The position numbers and the translations under genes are program-made. From the NCBI RefSeq assembly GCF_012275375.1, contig NZ_JAAZQJ010000012.1, forward strand, positions 1 through 64,000: a stretch of 64,000 nt of DNA, in the 5' to 3' direction. Under the pieces are notes generated by a model, which was given only the letters and a program-made list of their open reading frames with translations, ran no database searches and was not told the DNA's origin. The DNA is from Dyella sp. SG609 (GTDB lineage Bacteria > Pseudomonadota > Gammaproteobacteria > Xanthomonadales > Rhodanobacteraceae). Of the stretch, positions 16,049-26,116 are shown in pieces; the first letter of the stretch is position 1, and every line of letters starts with the position of its first letter.

Positions 16049-18475
16049 ATGAGCACTTCCGCTCCCTCCAGCCAGAAGACGCCGCCTCGCCGATGGTGGC
16101 GTCGTTTATGGCGCGTGCTCGTCGTGGGTAGTCTTGGCGTCCTGCTGGCGGCGGTGCTGCTGGATCGCCTTTTCCCATTGCGCCTGCCGGCGCCGGATAC
16201 CGGCAGCACCGTGGTGCTGGCGAAGGACGGTACGCCGCTGCGCGCTTTTGCCGACAGCGATGGCGTGTGGCGCTATCCCACGTCGGCCGGACAGGTGTCG
16301 CCGCTGTATCTGAAAGCGCTGCTCGCTTATGAGGACCGCGCGTTCTATCGCCATCCCGGCGTGAATCCGTTGGCCTTGGCGCGCGCGGCTTGGGGTGTGC
16401 TGCGTCATGGCCGTGCTGTCTCCGGCGGTTCCACCTTGACCATGCAGGTGGCGCGCATCGTGATGCCGATGCCGCATACGGTCACCGGCAAGGTGGTGCA
16501 GATCTTCCGCGCCCTGCAGCTGGAAGCGCATCTGAGCAAGGCGCAGATCCTGGATATCTACCTCAACCACGCGCCGTTCGGCGGGCCGATCGAAGGCGTG
16601 GAGGCTGCTTCATGGGCTTATCTCGGCAAGCCGGCACGACAGCTGTCGCATGCCGAAGCGGCCTTGCTCGCGGTGCTGCCGCAATCGCCCAGCACGTTCC
16701 GTCCGGATCGCCATGCGGAAGCGGCGCGGCGTGCGCGCGACAAAGTGCTCAAGCGCATGCAGGACGAGGGGCTATGGAGTGCGGCCGAGGTTGCGGACGC
16801 CAGGCTGGAACCGGTGGCCGCACGCTCGCTGCGCTCGCCGCTGGATGCGGCGCTGCTGGCGGAACGCCTGCATCGCGAGCAACCGGGCGAGCGGCGCATC
16901 GTCACCACCATCGACGCCAACCTGCAGCGGGCGGTGGAGGACCGCGTCAGCGAGTACCTGTCGCGCATGCCGCCGCGTACGTCGGCCGCGGTGCTGGTGG
17001 TCGACAACGCCACGCTGGAAACGCGCATCTATGTGGGCACCGCCGAGTTCGCCGATCCGCGCCGGCTCGGCCATGTCGACATGGTGCGCGCTTCGCGGTC
17101 GCCCGGTTCCACGCTCAAGCCTTTCCTCTACGGCTTGGCGCTGGACGATGGGCTGATCACCTCGCAAAGCCTGCTGGTCGATGCGCCGCAGGATTTCGGC
17201 GGCTATCGTCCCGCCAATTTCGATGAGGCGTTCCGCGGGCCGGTGAGCGTGGCGCAGGCGTTGCAGCAGTCGCTCAACGTGCCGGCTGTCGATGTGCTCG
17301 ATCGCGTCGGGCCGAATCGCTTCGTGGCGCGCCTGGCCAATGGCGGCATCGATCTGCGCTTCCCGTCGGGTGGCTCGCCCAACCTGGCAGTGATTCTCGG
17401 TGGCGCCTCTACTCGATTGGAGGAACTGGTCGGTGCTTACTCCGCGTTCGCCAATAGCGGCGTGGCAGGCACGCCGCGCTACACGACAGCGCAGCCGGCA
17501 CAGCCGCGGCGGCTGCTGTCGCCGGGCGCGGCATGGATCATCCGCGACATCCTTTCCAGCAATCCGGCCGACGTCACCGGCGCGCCGCTCGACGGTACCT
17601 TGAACGCGCAGAGCGCCATTGCCTGGAAGACCGGCACCAGCTACGGCTATCGCGATGCGTGGGCCATCGGCGTCACCGACGACTGGACCTTCGGCGTATG
17701 GATCGGCCGCCCCGACGGCACGCCGTCGCCAGGCCAATACGGCGCGGTGACGGCGCTGCCGCTGATGTTCAACGTCGCCAGCATGTTGCCGAACACGCAT
17801 GCCAACCCGCGCTCGCCACGCCCGGCGTCGGTGAGTGCGGTAGATATCTGCTGGCCGCTTGGTGGCCTCGCCGGCAGCACGTCGCCGACGCTATGCCGCG
17901 ACCGCCGCACCGCATGGACGCTGGATGGCGCCGTGCCCCCCACGTTTCCCGAACGCGATGTCTCCGCCTGGATGGGTGGCTTGCTGACCTTGCGCGTGGA
18001 CGCGCACCAGCGCCGCCTCAGCGCCACCTGCCACGGCGCGGGCGAGCACACCGTGACCCTGGCCCGCTGGCCTGCGCTCGCCACCCCATGGTTGGCATCC
18101 GCGGATGCGGCAGCCTCTGCTCTGCCGCCGTTGGCGCCGGGCTGCGAACCCGATTCACTGGAAGTGGCCAACCCGATCCGCATCGCCGGCATCAGCGATG
18201 GCGCGGTGCTGCGTGCCGCACCCCATAGCGATGCGCCGCTATCCATCACCTTGCGTGCGCTGGGCACGGTGGAGCAGGTGCAATGGCTGGTGGATGGAAG
18301 GTTGCAGGGATCGAGCTCCGGTGCTGCCCCGATGCGCGTGGCGCTGCCACAGGCGGGGATGCATCAGATCACCGCGTTGGCGGACCATGGCGCCTTCGCG
18401 CACATGTCGCTGTCTGTCTTGCCGCCGCTCGTGTCGCCTGCACTTGGCCCCCGCTCGCGCTTGACGACGCCATAG
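16049..18475 (+). CDS. pbpC: Penicillin-binding protein 1C (bifunctional peptidoglycan synthase)
   Basis: The product is about 808 residues. A basic N-terminal tail precedes one membrane anchor (LWRVLVVGSLGVLLAAVLLD). The GT51 glycosyltransferase domain follows, with EDRAFYRHPGVN near residue 95 and GGSTLTMQVAR. The transpeptidase domain has SxxK as STLK at about residue 354, SLN in QQSLNVP, and KTG at about residue 527 (WKTGTSYG). The C-terminal 150 residues match the PBP1C-specific domain. It lies directly after the A2M gene, the conserved pairing in which cell-wall repair and protease inhibition are linked. A GTG at 16001 right after the A2M stop is an alternative start adding 16 residues; the hairpin at 16009-16031 argues for 16049. 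Confidence 0.92.
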   Translation: MSTSAPSSQKTPPRRWWRRLWRVLVVGSLGVLLAAVLLDRLFPLRLPAPDTGSTVVLAKDGTPLRAFADSDGVWRYPTSAGQVSPLYLKALLAYEDRAFYRHPGVNPLALARAAWGVLRHGRAVSGGSTLTMQVARIVMPMPHTVTGKVVQIFRALQLEAHLSKAQILDIYLNHAPFGGPIEGVEAASWAYLGKPARQLSHAEAALLAVLPQSPSTFRPDRHAEAARRARDKVLKRMQDEGLWSAAEVADARLEPVAARSLRSPLDAALLAERLHREQPGERRIVTTIDANLQRAVEDRVSEYLSRMPPRTSAAVLVVDNATLETRIYVGTAEFADPRRLGHVDMVRASRSPGSTLKPFLYGLALDDGLITSQSLLVDAPQDFGGYRPANFDEAFRGPVSVAQALQQSLNVPAVDVLDRVGPNRFVARLANGGIDLRFPSGGSPNLAVILGGASTRLEELVGAYSAFANSGVAGTPRYTTAQPAQPRRLLSPGAAWIIRDILSSNPADVTGAPLDGTLNAQSAIAWKTGTSYGYRDAWAIGVTDDWTFGVWIGRPDGTPSPGQYGAVTALPLMFNVASMLPNTHANPRSPRPASVSAVDICWPLGGLAGSTSPTLCRDRRTAWTLDGAVPPTFPERDVSAWMGGLLTLRVDAHQRRLSATCHGAGEHTVTLARWPALATPWLASADAAASALPPLAPGCEPDSLEVANPIRIAGISDGAVLRAAPHSDAPLSITLRALGTVEQVQWLVDGRLQGSSSGAAPMRVALPQAGMHQITALADHGAFAHMSLSVLPPLVSPALGPRSRLTTP

Positions 18476-18567
18476 GTTTCCCGCTGCCAGGTTTGAGGCG
18501 TCCGATGTGGCAATGAGAGGAAGGCAAGCGGCCTGTCCGCTTCTTCTTCCATCGCGGCGACCTTCAT

Positions 18568-19563
18568 TCAATACGCCATATTGAACGCCGCCCGCGGACT
18601 GACAAACGCCCGCGTGTTATGCCCCGCAAAGCTCACCTGCGCCCCCACGATCAACCCATACTGGCTGTTGAAGTTGTATTCGATGCCCGGCGTTACGCTG
18701 AAAACCGAGCTGTAGTCGTCCGTGCGCTGCATGGCCCAGTGCCTGCCGTCCTTGCGGCGCACCTTGCCGTCGAGCCATGCGCGCCCCTGGCGGTTGGCGC
18801 TGACGTCCATGGCCAGCACCCAGCGCGGATCGATGCTGTATTCGGCGCCTACGCTGAGGTTGAACTGCGCGCCGGGGTGGTAGCGTCCGCGGAAGCCGCG
18901 CGGGGTGTTGTACACGCTGATGTCGCGCAGGCGCACGGCGGGTGGGCGAGGGCTCCACGAGAGCTGGCCGCGGATGCGCAGGGGGCGGTCGTTCGGCATC
19001 CAGAAGGTGCGCTGTGCGAGCAGCGAGAGGGTGGTGCGGCGTGCGCCGCTGCCCATGCCGTCGAAGGCGTGGTCGCGCAGCGAATCGTAGGGGGCGGTGA
19101 GCAGGTTGTGCTGGACGAAGAACGAGATGGCGGCGCGGGTGCCGTCGCGGCTCGGCGCCTGCAGCAGGTATTGCAGGCGCACCGAGGCGTCGGTGGCGCG
19201 CATGGCGGTGGTGTGCTTGCCGTTTTCGGAGGTGTGCGTGGCACCGAGGTTCAACTTGCCGGTGAGGCGCGGCGTGATGCCGTAGGCGATCGGCAGCAGC
19301 ACCTGCCACTGCGAATACGGGTGCGCGAGCTTCCTGGTTTCTCCCGAGCGGTTGTAGCGTTCGTTCGCATACAGGTAGATGAGGTTGGGCGTGAGGATGA
19401 GCGCGCCCTTGCCCACGGTATTGGGATTGGACGTGACCAGCGTGCCGGTGTAGTTGATCTCGGGAAGGATGCGGTCTTCCGCAAAGGCGGCCGGCGCGAA
19501 GGCCAGCAGGAGCAGAGGCAGATAACGTGCGAATCCCGGTTGCTGCGCTTTCGTGTGCTGCAT
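18568..19563 (-). CDS. Putative outer-membrane beta-barrel protein
   Basis: The product is 331 residues with a signal peptide (LPLLLLAFAPAAFA, cleavage before EDR). The mature part consists of alternating hydrophobic/polar strands typical of a beta-barrel (GALILTPNLIYLYANERYN, GLIVGAQVSFAGH), and the final residues are aromatic-ended (AAFNMAY). The pattern is close to the transporter-like phenol-degradation MetA family, which has no firm biochemical role. It is convergent with pbpC and upstream of the rho terminator. The start is supported by GAGAGG nine bases before the ATG. The specific substrate is unknown. Confidence 0.65.
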   Translation of the reverse strand: MQHTKAQQPGFARYLPLLLLAFAPAAFAEDRILPEINYTGTLVTSNPNTVGKGALILTPNLIYLYANERYNRSGETRKLAHPYSQWQVLLPIAYGITPRLTGKLNLGATHTSENGKHTTAMRATDASVRLQYLLQAPSRDGTRAAISFFVQHNLLTAPYDSLRDHAFDGMGSGARRTTLSLLAQRTFWMPNDRPLRIRGQLSWSPRPPAVRLRDISVYNTPRGFRGRYHPGAQFNLSVGAEYSIDPRWVLAMDVSANRQGRAWLDGKVRRKDGRHWAMQRTDDYSSVFSVTPGIEYNFNSQYGLIVGAQVSFAGHNTRAFVSPRAAFNMAY

Positions 19564-19757
19564 GAGCGTATGCCTCTCGCGTTAGGGAGAAGCTTGAATA
19601 CACTCAGCCAGAAACCCGAATAAATGCGGCGAACTCCGAAATATTTGCGCACATGCGCGGCCGTATTCGCCGCAAGCCGCATGTGGCTTGGGCTAGCCAC
19701 GATGGCTTAGGGAAGACTCCCAATTTTCAGTTGGCGTGCGGTGCTTCCGCCTGCGCC

Positions 19758-19787
19758 AAAAAATAAGGCCGGCATGGAGCCGGCCTT
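19758..19787 (-). terminator. Rho-independent terminator of rho
   Basis: AAGGCCGGC at 19765-19773 pairs with GCCGGCCTT at 19779-19787 around an ATGGA loop. In the minus-strand transcript the stem is followed by an A and then U6, encoded by the A-run at 19758-19763. Confidence 0.9.
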
Positions 19788-19810
19788 ATCGAGCGGAACG
19801 CGGTGAGGCG

Positions 19811-21568
19811 TCAGCGCTTCATCGAGTTGAAGAACTCGTCGTTGGTCTTGGTGTTCTTCATCTTGTCCAGCATGAACTCCATCGCCGCCAGCTCGTCCAT
19901 CGGATGCAGCAGCTTGCGCAGGATCCAGATCTTGGAAAGCATGTCCGGGTCGATCAGCAGATCTTCGCGGCGGGTGCCGGAGCGGTTGATGTCGATGGCC
20001 GGGTAGACGCGCTTCTCGGAGATGCGGCGGTTCAGGTGCACTTCCATGTTGCCGGTGCCCTTGAACTCTTCGTAGATCACCTCGTCCATCTTGCTGCCGG
20101 TGTCGGTCAGCGCGGTGGCGATGATGGTCAGCGAGCCGCCTTCCTCCACGTTGCGCGCGGCGCCGAAGAAGCGCTTGGGGCGCTGCAGGGCGTTGGCGTC
20201 GACACCGCCGGTGAGCACCTTGCCGGAGCTGGGCACCACGGTGTTGTAGGCGCGGGCCAGGCGGGTGATGGAGTCGAGCAGGATGACCACATCCTTCTTG
20301 TGCTCGACCAGGCGCTTGGCGCGCTCGATCACCATCTCGGCCACCTGCACGTGGCGCACGGCGGGCTCGTCGAAGGTGGAGCTGATGACCTCGGCGCGCA
20401 CGGTGCGGGCGATTTCGGTCACTTCCTCCGGGCGCTCATCGATCAGCAGCATGATCAGATGCACGTCCGGGTGGTTGTACTGGATGGCCTGCGCCACGTT
20501 CTGCAGCATCATCGTCTTGCCGGACTTCGGCTGCGACACGATCAGGCCGCGCTGGCCGCGGCCGATCGGCGCCACCAGGTCGAGGATGCGGCCGGTGATG
20601 TCTTCGGTGGAGCCGTTGCCGCGCTCGAGATGGAATGCCTTGCGCGGGAACAGCGGCGTCAGGTTCTCGAACAGCATCTTGTTCTTCGATGCTTCCGGCG
20701 GGTCGCCGTTGATGTCGTCGACCTTCAGCAGCGCGAAGTAGCGCTCGCCTTCCTTCGGGTGGCGCACTCGGCCGGTGATGTAGTCGCCGGTGCGCAGGTT
20801 GAAGCGGCGGATCTGGCTGGGCGAGACGTAGATGTCGTCGGGGCCGGCCAGGTAGGACTCGTCGGCCGAACGCAGGAAGCCGAAGCCGTCCTGCAGGATT
20901 TCCAGCACGCCCTCGGCCCAGATGCCGCCGCCGGAGCGGGCGTGGGCCTTGAGGATGCTGAACACCACGTCCTGCTTGCGGGCGCGGGCGACGCCTTCCT
21001 GGATGCCCAGCGATTCGGCGAATTCCAGCAGCTGGATCGCGTTCTTGCGCTTGAGCTCGGTGAGGTTGATCAGGCGGTCGTTGCTGCCGGCGTCGGCGTA
21101 GTCGTCGTCCACCGGCAGGCCGTTGTTGTTGCGGACGTGCTGCTGGCCACCACCGCCACCCTGGCCGCGCTGCTGCTGTTGCGGCTGGTTGTTGTTGCGC
21201 TCGTGGCGCCGGCGGCGGCCGCGGTCATTGCGGTCGTTGCGGCGGTCGTTGTTCGGATTCTGGCCGCCCTGCTGCTGGGGCTGGCCGCCCTCGCGGGCCT
21301 GCTGCGGCGGCGCGCCCTCGCGGGGTGCGGCATCGCCCTGGAAGCTGCCGGGCGCCTGGTCCACCGGCAGGCTGGCCTGCACGGGGATGGGCGGCAGCGG
21401 CGGCGGCGGCTCGAACGCGGGCTTTTCCACGCGGGGCGCGCTCTCGGCGGCGGCTGCTGCGGCGGCTGCGGCGGATTTACGCGGTGCGCGGGTGCGCGGC
21501 GTTTCGGACGCAGTCTTGGGCTCGGCGCTCTTGGCGTCGTTCTGGTCTTGGCTTTCGATATCAGACAC
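19811..21568 (-). CDS. rho: Transcription termination factor Rho with long disordered N-terminal extension
   Basis: Rho is a hexameric RNA-dependent ATPase that ends transcription. From about residue 168 the sequence matches the usual protein: [20 protein letters not shown] (N-terminal helix bundle), the cold-shock RNA-binding domain (GFGFLRS...[13 protein letters not shown]), the P-loop in [12 protein letters not shown] and Walker B in [16 protein letters not shown]. The first 166 residues are extra: a nine-alanine run, Pro-rich, then Gln/Asn/Arg/Gly-rich low complexity. This makes 585 residues against about 419 in E. coli. The GTG at 21568 has GAGG seven bases before it and is preferred to TTG at 21574. 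The gene is followed by its own terminator and preceded by trxA on the same strand. Confidence 0.96.
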   Translation of the reverse strand: MSDIESQDQNDAKSAEPKTASETPRTRAPRKSAAAAAAAAAESAPRVEKPAFEPPPPLPPIPVQASLPVDQAPGSFQGDAAPREGAPPQQAREGGQPQQQGGQNPNNDRRNDRNDRGRRRRHERNNNQPQQQQRGQGGGGGQQHVRNNNGLPVDDDYADAGSNDRLINLTELKRKNAIQLLEFAESLGIQEGVARARKQDVVFSILKAHARSGGGIWAEGVLEILQDGFGFLRSADESYLAGPDDIYVSPSQIRRFNLRTGDYITGRVRHPKEGERYFALLKVDDINGDPPEASKNKMLFENLTPLFPRKAFHLERGNGSTEDITGRILDLVAPIGRGQRGLIVSQPKSGKTMMLQNVAQAIQYNHPDVHLIMLLIDERPEEVTEIARTVRAEVISSTFDEPAVRHVQVAEMVIERAKRLVEHKKDVVILLDSITRLARAYNTVVPSSGKVLTGGVDANALQRPKRFFGAARNVEEGGSLTIIATALTDTGSKMDEVIYEEFKGTGNMEVHLNRRISEKRVYPAIDINRSGTRREDLLIDPDMLSKIWILRKLLHPMDELAAMEFMLDKMKNTKTNDEFFNSMKR

Positions 21569-21734
21569 GGGCAAACCTCACGGGGCGCCGTTAATCACAG
21601 GAGGGAAGGGTGCGCGCGGGGCGCGAAGGGCGCGGGGGACGGGAGTCCCGACAGGCCCGGGGAATCTAACACCCGCCGCGCGGCGCCGTAAAGCGGGCGG
21701 CGGGTGCGAAAGATCCGGTATTCGGATCGAAGGC

Positions 21735-22061
21735 TCAGATCGACTTGTCGATCAGCTGCTTGAGCTGGCCCTTGCTGACGGCGCCGATCTGGGTGGCCTC
21801 GACCTTGCCGTTCTTGAACACCATCAGGGTGGGGATGCCGCGCACGCCGTAGTCGCGGGGCGTCTTCTGGTTGTGGTCGATGTTGATCTTGGCGATGCGC
21901 AGCTTGCCCTCGTACTCCTGGGCCAGTTCGTTCAGCGCCGGCGCGATGGCCTTGCAGGGGCCGCACCATTCGGCCCAGAAGTCCAGCAGGACGGGGGTAT
22001 CCGACTCCAGCACTTCCTTCTGGAAGGCGTCGTCGCTCACGTGGGTAATCAGGTCGCTCAC
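21735..22061 (-). CDS. trxA: Thioredoxin 1
   Basis: The product is 108 residues, the standard size. The active site is WCGPC (residues 32-36) after FWAE, and the cis-proline is in GIPTLMVFKNG. This is the cytoplasmic protein disulfide reductase that serves ribonucleotide reductase, PAPS reductase and peroxidases. The start is GTG at 22061, with GGAG six bases upstream; longer in-frame extensions lack thioredoxin character. It lies directly upstream of rho on the same strand, the usual gammaproteobacterial order, and is divergent from rhlB. Confidence 0.96.
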   Translation of the reverse strand: MSDLITHVSDDAFQKEVLESDTPVLLDFWAEWCGPCKAIAPALNELAQEYEGKLRIAKINIDHNQKTPRDYGVRGIPTLMVFKNGKVEATQIGAVSKGQLKQLIDKSI

Positions 22062-22489
22062 CGGGGTCTCCGATTGACAGGCGGGGGATGGTTTGACGAC
22101 CGCGCGGCCAGCATCGGCTACACTGGGGCGCCCATGAAGCGCGGGTCGGACCGGAATAAGGAAGTGATGCCGTTGCGGCAGGCCTCCATTCCAGCGTAAC
22201 TCAGGGCACGATTCAAGCGATTCAAGGGCCGCCTTCGCGGCAGTTCCGGCGATATAGGAAAACGGGCAAGGGGCCTGTTTCCCTATGTCGGCGGAACTGC
22301 CGGTCGCCTGGGCCCGCCACCTCGGCGCCAGTCGCGAGGCGCACCGCGGTAACCCGCGAGCCCTCGCCGCTGACCGGCCAACCCGTCGCGCTGGCCGGCG
22401 CCGCACCTTAACCCGTCCTTCAGGCTTTCCGACCGCCGCCGGGACAGGGCGAGCCGCCACCCGGCCGCCTACCTCACCGACTCTTATCC
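22062..22489. other. trxA-rhlB divergent intergenic region
   Basis: About 430 bases without a gene separate the two divergent starts. It holds the long hairpin at 22238-22303 and a shorter CCGGCCA/TGGCCGG repeat near 22375-22402. Promoters for both trxA-rho and rhlB should lie here; I could not place -35/-10 boxes with confidence. Confidence 0.6.
22238..22303. repeat. Long imperfect hairpin in the trxA-rhlB gap
   Basis: CGGCAGTTCCGGCGATATAG at the left and the inverse ending GGCGGAACTGCCG at the right pair over about 30 positions with a few mismatches and an AAGG loop. The outer 11 bases, CGGCAGTTCCG and CGGAACTGCCG, are perfect. It may fold in RNA from either strand. Confidence 0.7.
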
Positions 22490-24226
22490 ATGTCCGAAAC
22501 CGTTCTTACCGATACCTTTTTCACCAATTTCGACCTCCATCCGCTGCTGCAGCAGGGCCTCGACGAGGCGGGCTTCACCCGCTGCACGCCGATCCAGGCG
22601 CTGACCCTGCCCATGGCCCTCACCGGCCGCGACGTCGCCGGCCAGGCCCAGACCGGCACCGGCAAGACCTGCGCCTTCCTGGTCGCCCTGATGAACCGCC
22701 TGCTGACCAGCCCGGCCGTGGCCGAGCGCAAGGACAGCGACCCGCGCGCCCTGATCATCGCTCCCACCCGCGAGCTGGCCATCCAGATCGACAAGGACGC
22801 GCGCAACATCGGCCGCCACACCGGCCTGAAGACCGCGCTGATCTACGGCGGCGTCGACTACGACAAGCAGCGCAAGCAGCTGCAGGACGGCTGCGACATC
22901 ATCATCGCCACGCCCGGCCGCCTGCTCGACTACTACAAGCAGCACGTGTTCGGCCTCAACGGCGTCGAAGTGATGGTGATCGACGAGGCCGACCGCATGT
23001 TCGACCTCGGCTTCATCAAGGACGTGCGCTTCATCTTCCGCCGCCTGCCGGCGCGCGAGCAGCGCCAGGTGCTGCTGTTCTCGGCCACGCTCAGTCACCG
23101 CGTGCTGGAGCTGGCCTACGAGCACATGCACAACGCCGAGAAGCTGGTGGTGGAGACCGAGAACGTCACCGCCGACCGCGTGCGCCAGGTGGTCTACTTC
23201 CCCTCCAAGGAGGAGAAGATGCCGCTGCTGCTGAACCTGCTCGAGCGCACCAACCCGAGCCGCAGCATCATCTTCGTCAACACCAAGATGGCCGCCGAGC
23301 GCATCACCGACCGCGTGAAGCGCCAGGGCTACCGCGTCGGCGCGCTCTCGGGCGACGTGCCGCAGCTGAAGCGCCAGAAGCTGCTGCAGCGCTTCCAGGA
23401 CGGCCAGCTCGACATGCTGGTGTGCACCGACGTGGCCGCGCGCGGCCTGCACATCCCGGCGGTCAGCCACGTCTTCAATTACGACCTGCCGCAGGACGCC
23501 GAGGACTACGTGCACCGCATCGGCCGCACCGCGCGCCTGGGCGCCGAGGGCGACGCGGTCAGCTTCGCCTGCGACCTGTACGCCATGTCGCTGCCGGACA
23601 TCGAAACCTATATCGGCCAGCGCATCCCGGTGGCGGCGATCGATCCCGAAATGCTGGTGATGCCCAAGCCGCGCGAGATCGACGCGCAGTACGCCGCCGA
23701 CGCCGCGGCCGACAGCGCCGCGTTCGGCGACAAGGTCGAGAGCCGCGAGAAGGACGGCGGCGGACGCGGTCCGCGCAGCCGCAGCGGGTCCGGCGAGCGC
23801 CGTTCGGGCGAGCGCCGCTCCAATGAGGGCCGCTCCAGTGAGGGCCGCCCGCCGCGCGAGCGCAAGCCGCGCGAAGCCGTGCCGGCAGCCGAGGAAGCCG
23901 TGCAGGCCGTGGCCGTGCATGCGCAAACCCCGGCCAGCGGCGATGCCGCCGGTGCGGAAGGCCCGAACAAGCGCCGCCGCCGCCGTGGCGGCCGCGGCCG
24001 CCGCCGCGAGGGTGCGCCGGTGGAGAACGCCGCTCCGGCCGCCGCCGCTGGCGAAGGTTCGCGCGGCAATCGCGACGGGCATCGTCCCCAGCGCGAGCGC
24101 GGCGCCGATGCCGGCCCGCGTCCGTCGCGCCAGGTGGCGGCCACCGCCGCCGTGCACGCGAAGGAAACTGCGCCGAAGAAGCCCGGTTTCTTCCGCCGCC
24201 TCGCGCGCTTGTTCACCGGCCGCTGA
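22490..24226 (+). CDS. rhlB: ATP-dependent RNA helicase RhlB with extended C-terminus
   Basis: RhlB is the DEAD-box helicase of the RNA degradosome. Residues 1-390 hold the Q motif (TPIQALTL), motif I AQTGTGKT, Ia PTRELA, II DEAD ([15 protein letters not shown]), III SAT, and [10 protein letters not shown]. From about residue 400 to 578 the protein is low complexity and rich in Arg, Gly, Ser, Glu and Ala, with repeated [10 protein letters not shown]-type units and a [13 protein letters not shown] patch. It ends in a short amphipathic helix, [13 protein letters not shown]. coli RhlB is about 421 residues, so the tail is roughly 160 longer; such tails bind RNA or partners. It is divergent from trxA-rho. 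Confidence 0.95.
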   Translation: MSETVLTDTFFTNFDLHPLLQQGLDEAGFTRCTPIQALTLPMALTGRDVAGQAQTGTGKTCAFLVALMNRLLTSPAVAERKDSDPRALIIAPTRELAIQIDKDARNIGRHTGLKTALIYGGVDYDKQRKQLQDGCDIIIATPGRLLDYYKQHVFGLNGVEVMVIDEADRMFDLGFIKDVRFIFRRLPAREQRQVLLFSATLSHRVLELAYEHMHNAEKLVVETENVTADRVRQVVYFPSKEEKMPLLLNLLERTNPSRSIIFVNTKMAAERITDRVKRQGYRVGALSGDVPQLKRQKLLQRFQDGQLDMLVCTDVAARGLHIPAVSHVFNYDLPQDAEDYVHRIGRTARLGAEGDAVSFACDLYAMSLPDIETYIGQRIPVAAIDPEMLVMPKPREIDAQYAADAAADSAAFGDKVESREKDGGGRGPRSRSGSGERRSGERRSNEGRSSEGRPPRERKPREAVPAAEEAVQAVAVHAQTPASGDAAGAEGPNKRRRRRGGRGRRREGAPVENAAPAAAAGEGSRGNRDGHRPQRERGADAGPRPSRQVAATAAVHAKETAPKKPGFFRRLARLFTGR

Positions 24227-24341
24227 ACCTGCTTGCCGCCGCGCACGCCGATCGCGTCGCGGCGGCCTGCGCGGTGATCGTTTTGCTGCGCGCATCCCTT
24301 ATCCTTGCGGGCAGTGCGGCATCAGGGATCGAGGACACGCG

Positions 24342-25019
24342 GTGATCCGCTTCGACCAAGTCAGCAAACGCTACGAGGGCGGCCATGAGGCGCTCTCGCA
24401 GCTGTCTTTTCAGGTGGCGGCGGGTGAGATGGCCTTCGTCACCGGCCATTCGGGCGCCGGCAAGAGCACGCTGCTGAAGCTGCTCGGGCTGATCGAGCGC
24501 CCGTCGCACGGCAGCATCTCGCTCGATGGGCAGAACCTGGCCAAGATCGGCCGCGGCGGCATCCCCAAGCTGCGCCGGCGCATCGGCATGGTGTTCCAGG
24601 ACCATCGCCTGCTGATGGACCGCACCGTCTTCGCCAACGTGGAACTGCCGCTGGTGATCGGCGGCGTCGCCCCGGCCGAGCGCGGCCGGCGCGTGCGCGC
24701 CGCGCTGGAGAAAGTCGGCCTGCTCGCCTACGAGCGCCAGCTGCCGGCCACGCTGTCCACCGGCGAGCAGCAGCGCGTGGGCATCGCCCGCGCCATCGTG
24801 GCCAAGCCCACCTTGCTGATCGCCGACGAACCCACCGGCAACCTCGATCCGCAGCTGGCGGTGGAAATCATGGGCCTGTTCGCCGAATTCCAGCAGGTGG
24901 GCACCACCGTGCTGATCGCCAGCCACGACCTGCCGCTGATCAAGCGCATGCGCAAGCGCGTGGTGGTGCTGGACCACGGCCGCCTGGTGGCGGACATCGC
25001 CTCGGAGGAGGTGCTGTGA
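24342..25019 (+). CDS. ftsE: Cell-division ABC transporter ATPase FtsE
   Basis: The product is 225 residues. It has Walker A GHSGAGKST, the Q-loop VFQDHRLL, a signature LSTGEQQRVGIARA (Thr in place of the common second Gly), Walker B LLIADEP and H-loop IASHD. With FtsX it forms the division-site complex that activates septal peptidoglycan hydrolases. The start is GTG at 24342 with GAGG seven bases upstream. Its stop overlaps the ftsX start (GTGA), so the two are translationally coupled. Confidence 0.95.
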   Translation: MIRFDQVSKRYEGGHEALSQLSFQVAAGEMAFVTGHSGAGKSTLLKLLGLIERPSHGSISLDGQNLAKIGRGGIPKLRRRIGMVFQDHRLLMDRTVFANVELPLVIGGVAPAERGRRVRAALEKVGLLAYERQLPATLSTGEQQRVGIARAIVAKPTLLIADEPTGNLDPQLAVEIMGLFAEFQQVGTTVLIASHDLPLIKRMRKRVVVLDHGRLVADIASEEVL

Positions 25020-25996
25020 GCGCCCCGCAGAACTTCGATGCGCCGATCGTGGCCGAGCCGAACCGGGTCGAACGCAGCCGCCCGCGCCCCGTCGCCAGCT
25101 GGCGCGACCACCACGCCTGGAGCGCCGGCGCCAGCCTGCGCCGCTTGATGGCGCGCCCGGTCGGCACCTTGCTGACGGTGGCGGTGATGGCGCTGGCGCT
25201 GGCCCTGCCGCTTACTTTCTATCTGCTGCTGGGCAATGTGCAGCAGCTCGGCGCGGCGCTGGGGCAGAACCAGGCGGTGTCGGTGTTCATGCAGCCGGGC
25301 CAGACCGGGCCGGCGGTGGAGCTGATGGCGACCAAGCTGCGCGAGCGCGCGGACGTGGCCTCGGTAACGGTCAAGAGCCCGCAGCAGGGCATGGACGAAC
25401 TGGCCCGGATGCAGGGCTTCTCCGGCGCGCTGAACACGCTCGACAGCAACCCGCTGCCGTACGCCGTGGAAGTGCTGCCCAGGCCCGGCGCCAATGCCGA
25501 CGACGTGGCCCGCCTGGTCACCGACCTGCGCGCCCTGCAGGGCGTGGACCTGGTGCAGGACAGCGGCACCTGGCGCCAGCGCCTGGATGCGCTGCTGGGG
25601 GTGGGCAACCGGGTGGTGCTGATCCTGGCCGGCCTGCTGGCGCTGGCCGTGCTGCTGGTGGTGGGCAATACGGTGCGCGTGGATATCGCCAGCCGCAGCG
25701 AGGAGATCGGCGTGCTGATGCTGATCGGCGCCAGCGGCGCCTTCGTGCGCCGGCCTTATCTGTACGCGGGCATCTGGTACGGCCTGTTCAGCGGCGTGCT
25801 GGCCGCCGGCATGGCGCTGTTAATCGAGATGGCGCTGGCCGAGCCGGTGACACGGCTCGGTCATGTCTACGAGGGCAAGCTTCAGCTCGGCATGCTGCCG
25901 CTGTGGCTGCTGGGCGCGGTGCCGCTGGCCGCGGCGGTGCTGGGCTGGCTGGGCGCGCGCCTGGTCAGTGCCTGGCAGCTGCGCAAGGCCGCTTAG
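25016..25996 (+). CDS. ftsX: Cell-division protein FtsX
   Basis: The product is 326 residues with a basic cytoplasmic N-terminus of about 60 residues and a first membrane segment (LLTVAVMALALALPLTFYLL). A periplasmic domain of about 110 residues follows (QNQAVSVFMQPGQTG...VTVKSPQQGMDELARMQGF), then three more membrane segments, the FtsX/MacB permease layout. The start GTG at 25016 overlaps the ftsE stop. It works with FtsE to transmit ATP hydrolysis to periplasmic amidase activators during division. Confidence 0.95.
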   Translation: MSAPQNFDAPIVAEPNRVERSRPRPVASWRDHHAWSAGASLRRLMARPVGTLLTVAVMALALALPLTFYLLLGNVQQLGAALGQNQAVSVFMQPGQTGPAVELMATKLRERADVASVTVKSPQQGMDELARMQGFSGALNTLDSNPLPYAVEVLPRPGANADDVARLVTDLRALQGVDLVQDSGTWRQRLDALLGVGNRVVLILAGLLALAVLLVVGNTVRVDIASRSEEIGVLMLIGASGAFVRRPYLYAGIWYGLFSGVLAAGMALLIEMALAEPVTRLGHVYEGKLQLGMLPLWLLGAVPLAAAVLGWLGARLVSAWQLRKAA

Positions 25997-26116
25997 GACA
26001 ATAACGAAAGTGACGCCGGTCGCAGGCAGCTGCCGCACCGGCAGGGCAAGATGCCCGGATGAGAGGGCGCAAGGGGGCGTCCATCGATGGTTCGGCAAGG
26101 AGGCCGCTGAGCGTGG

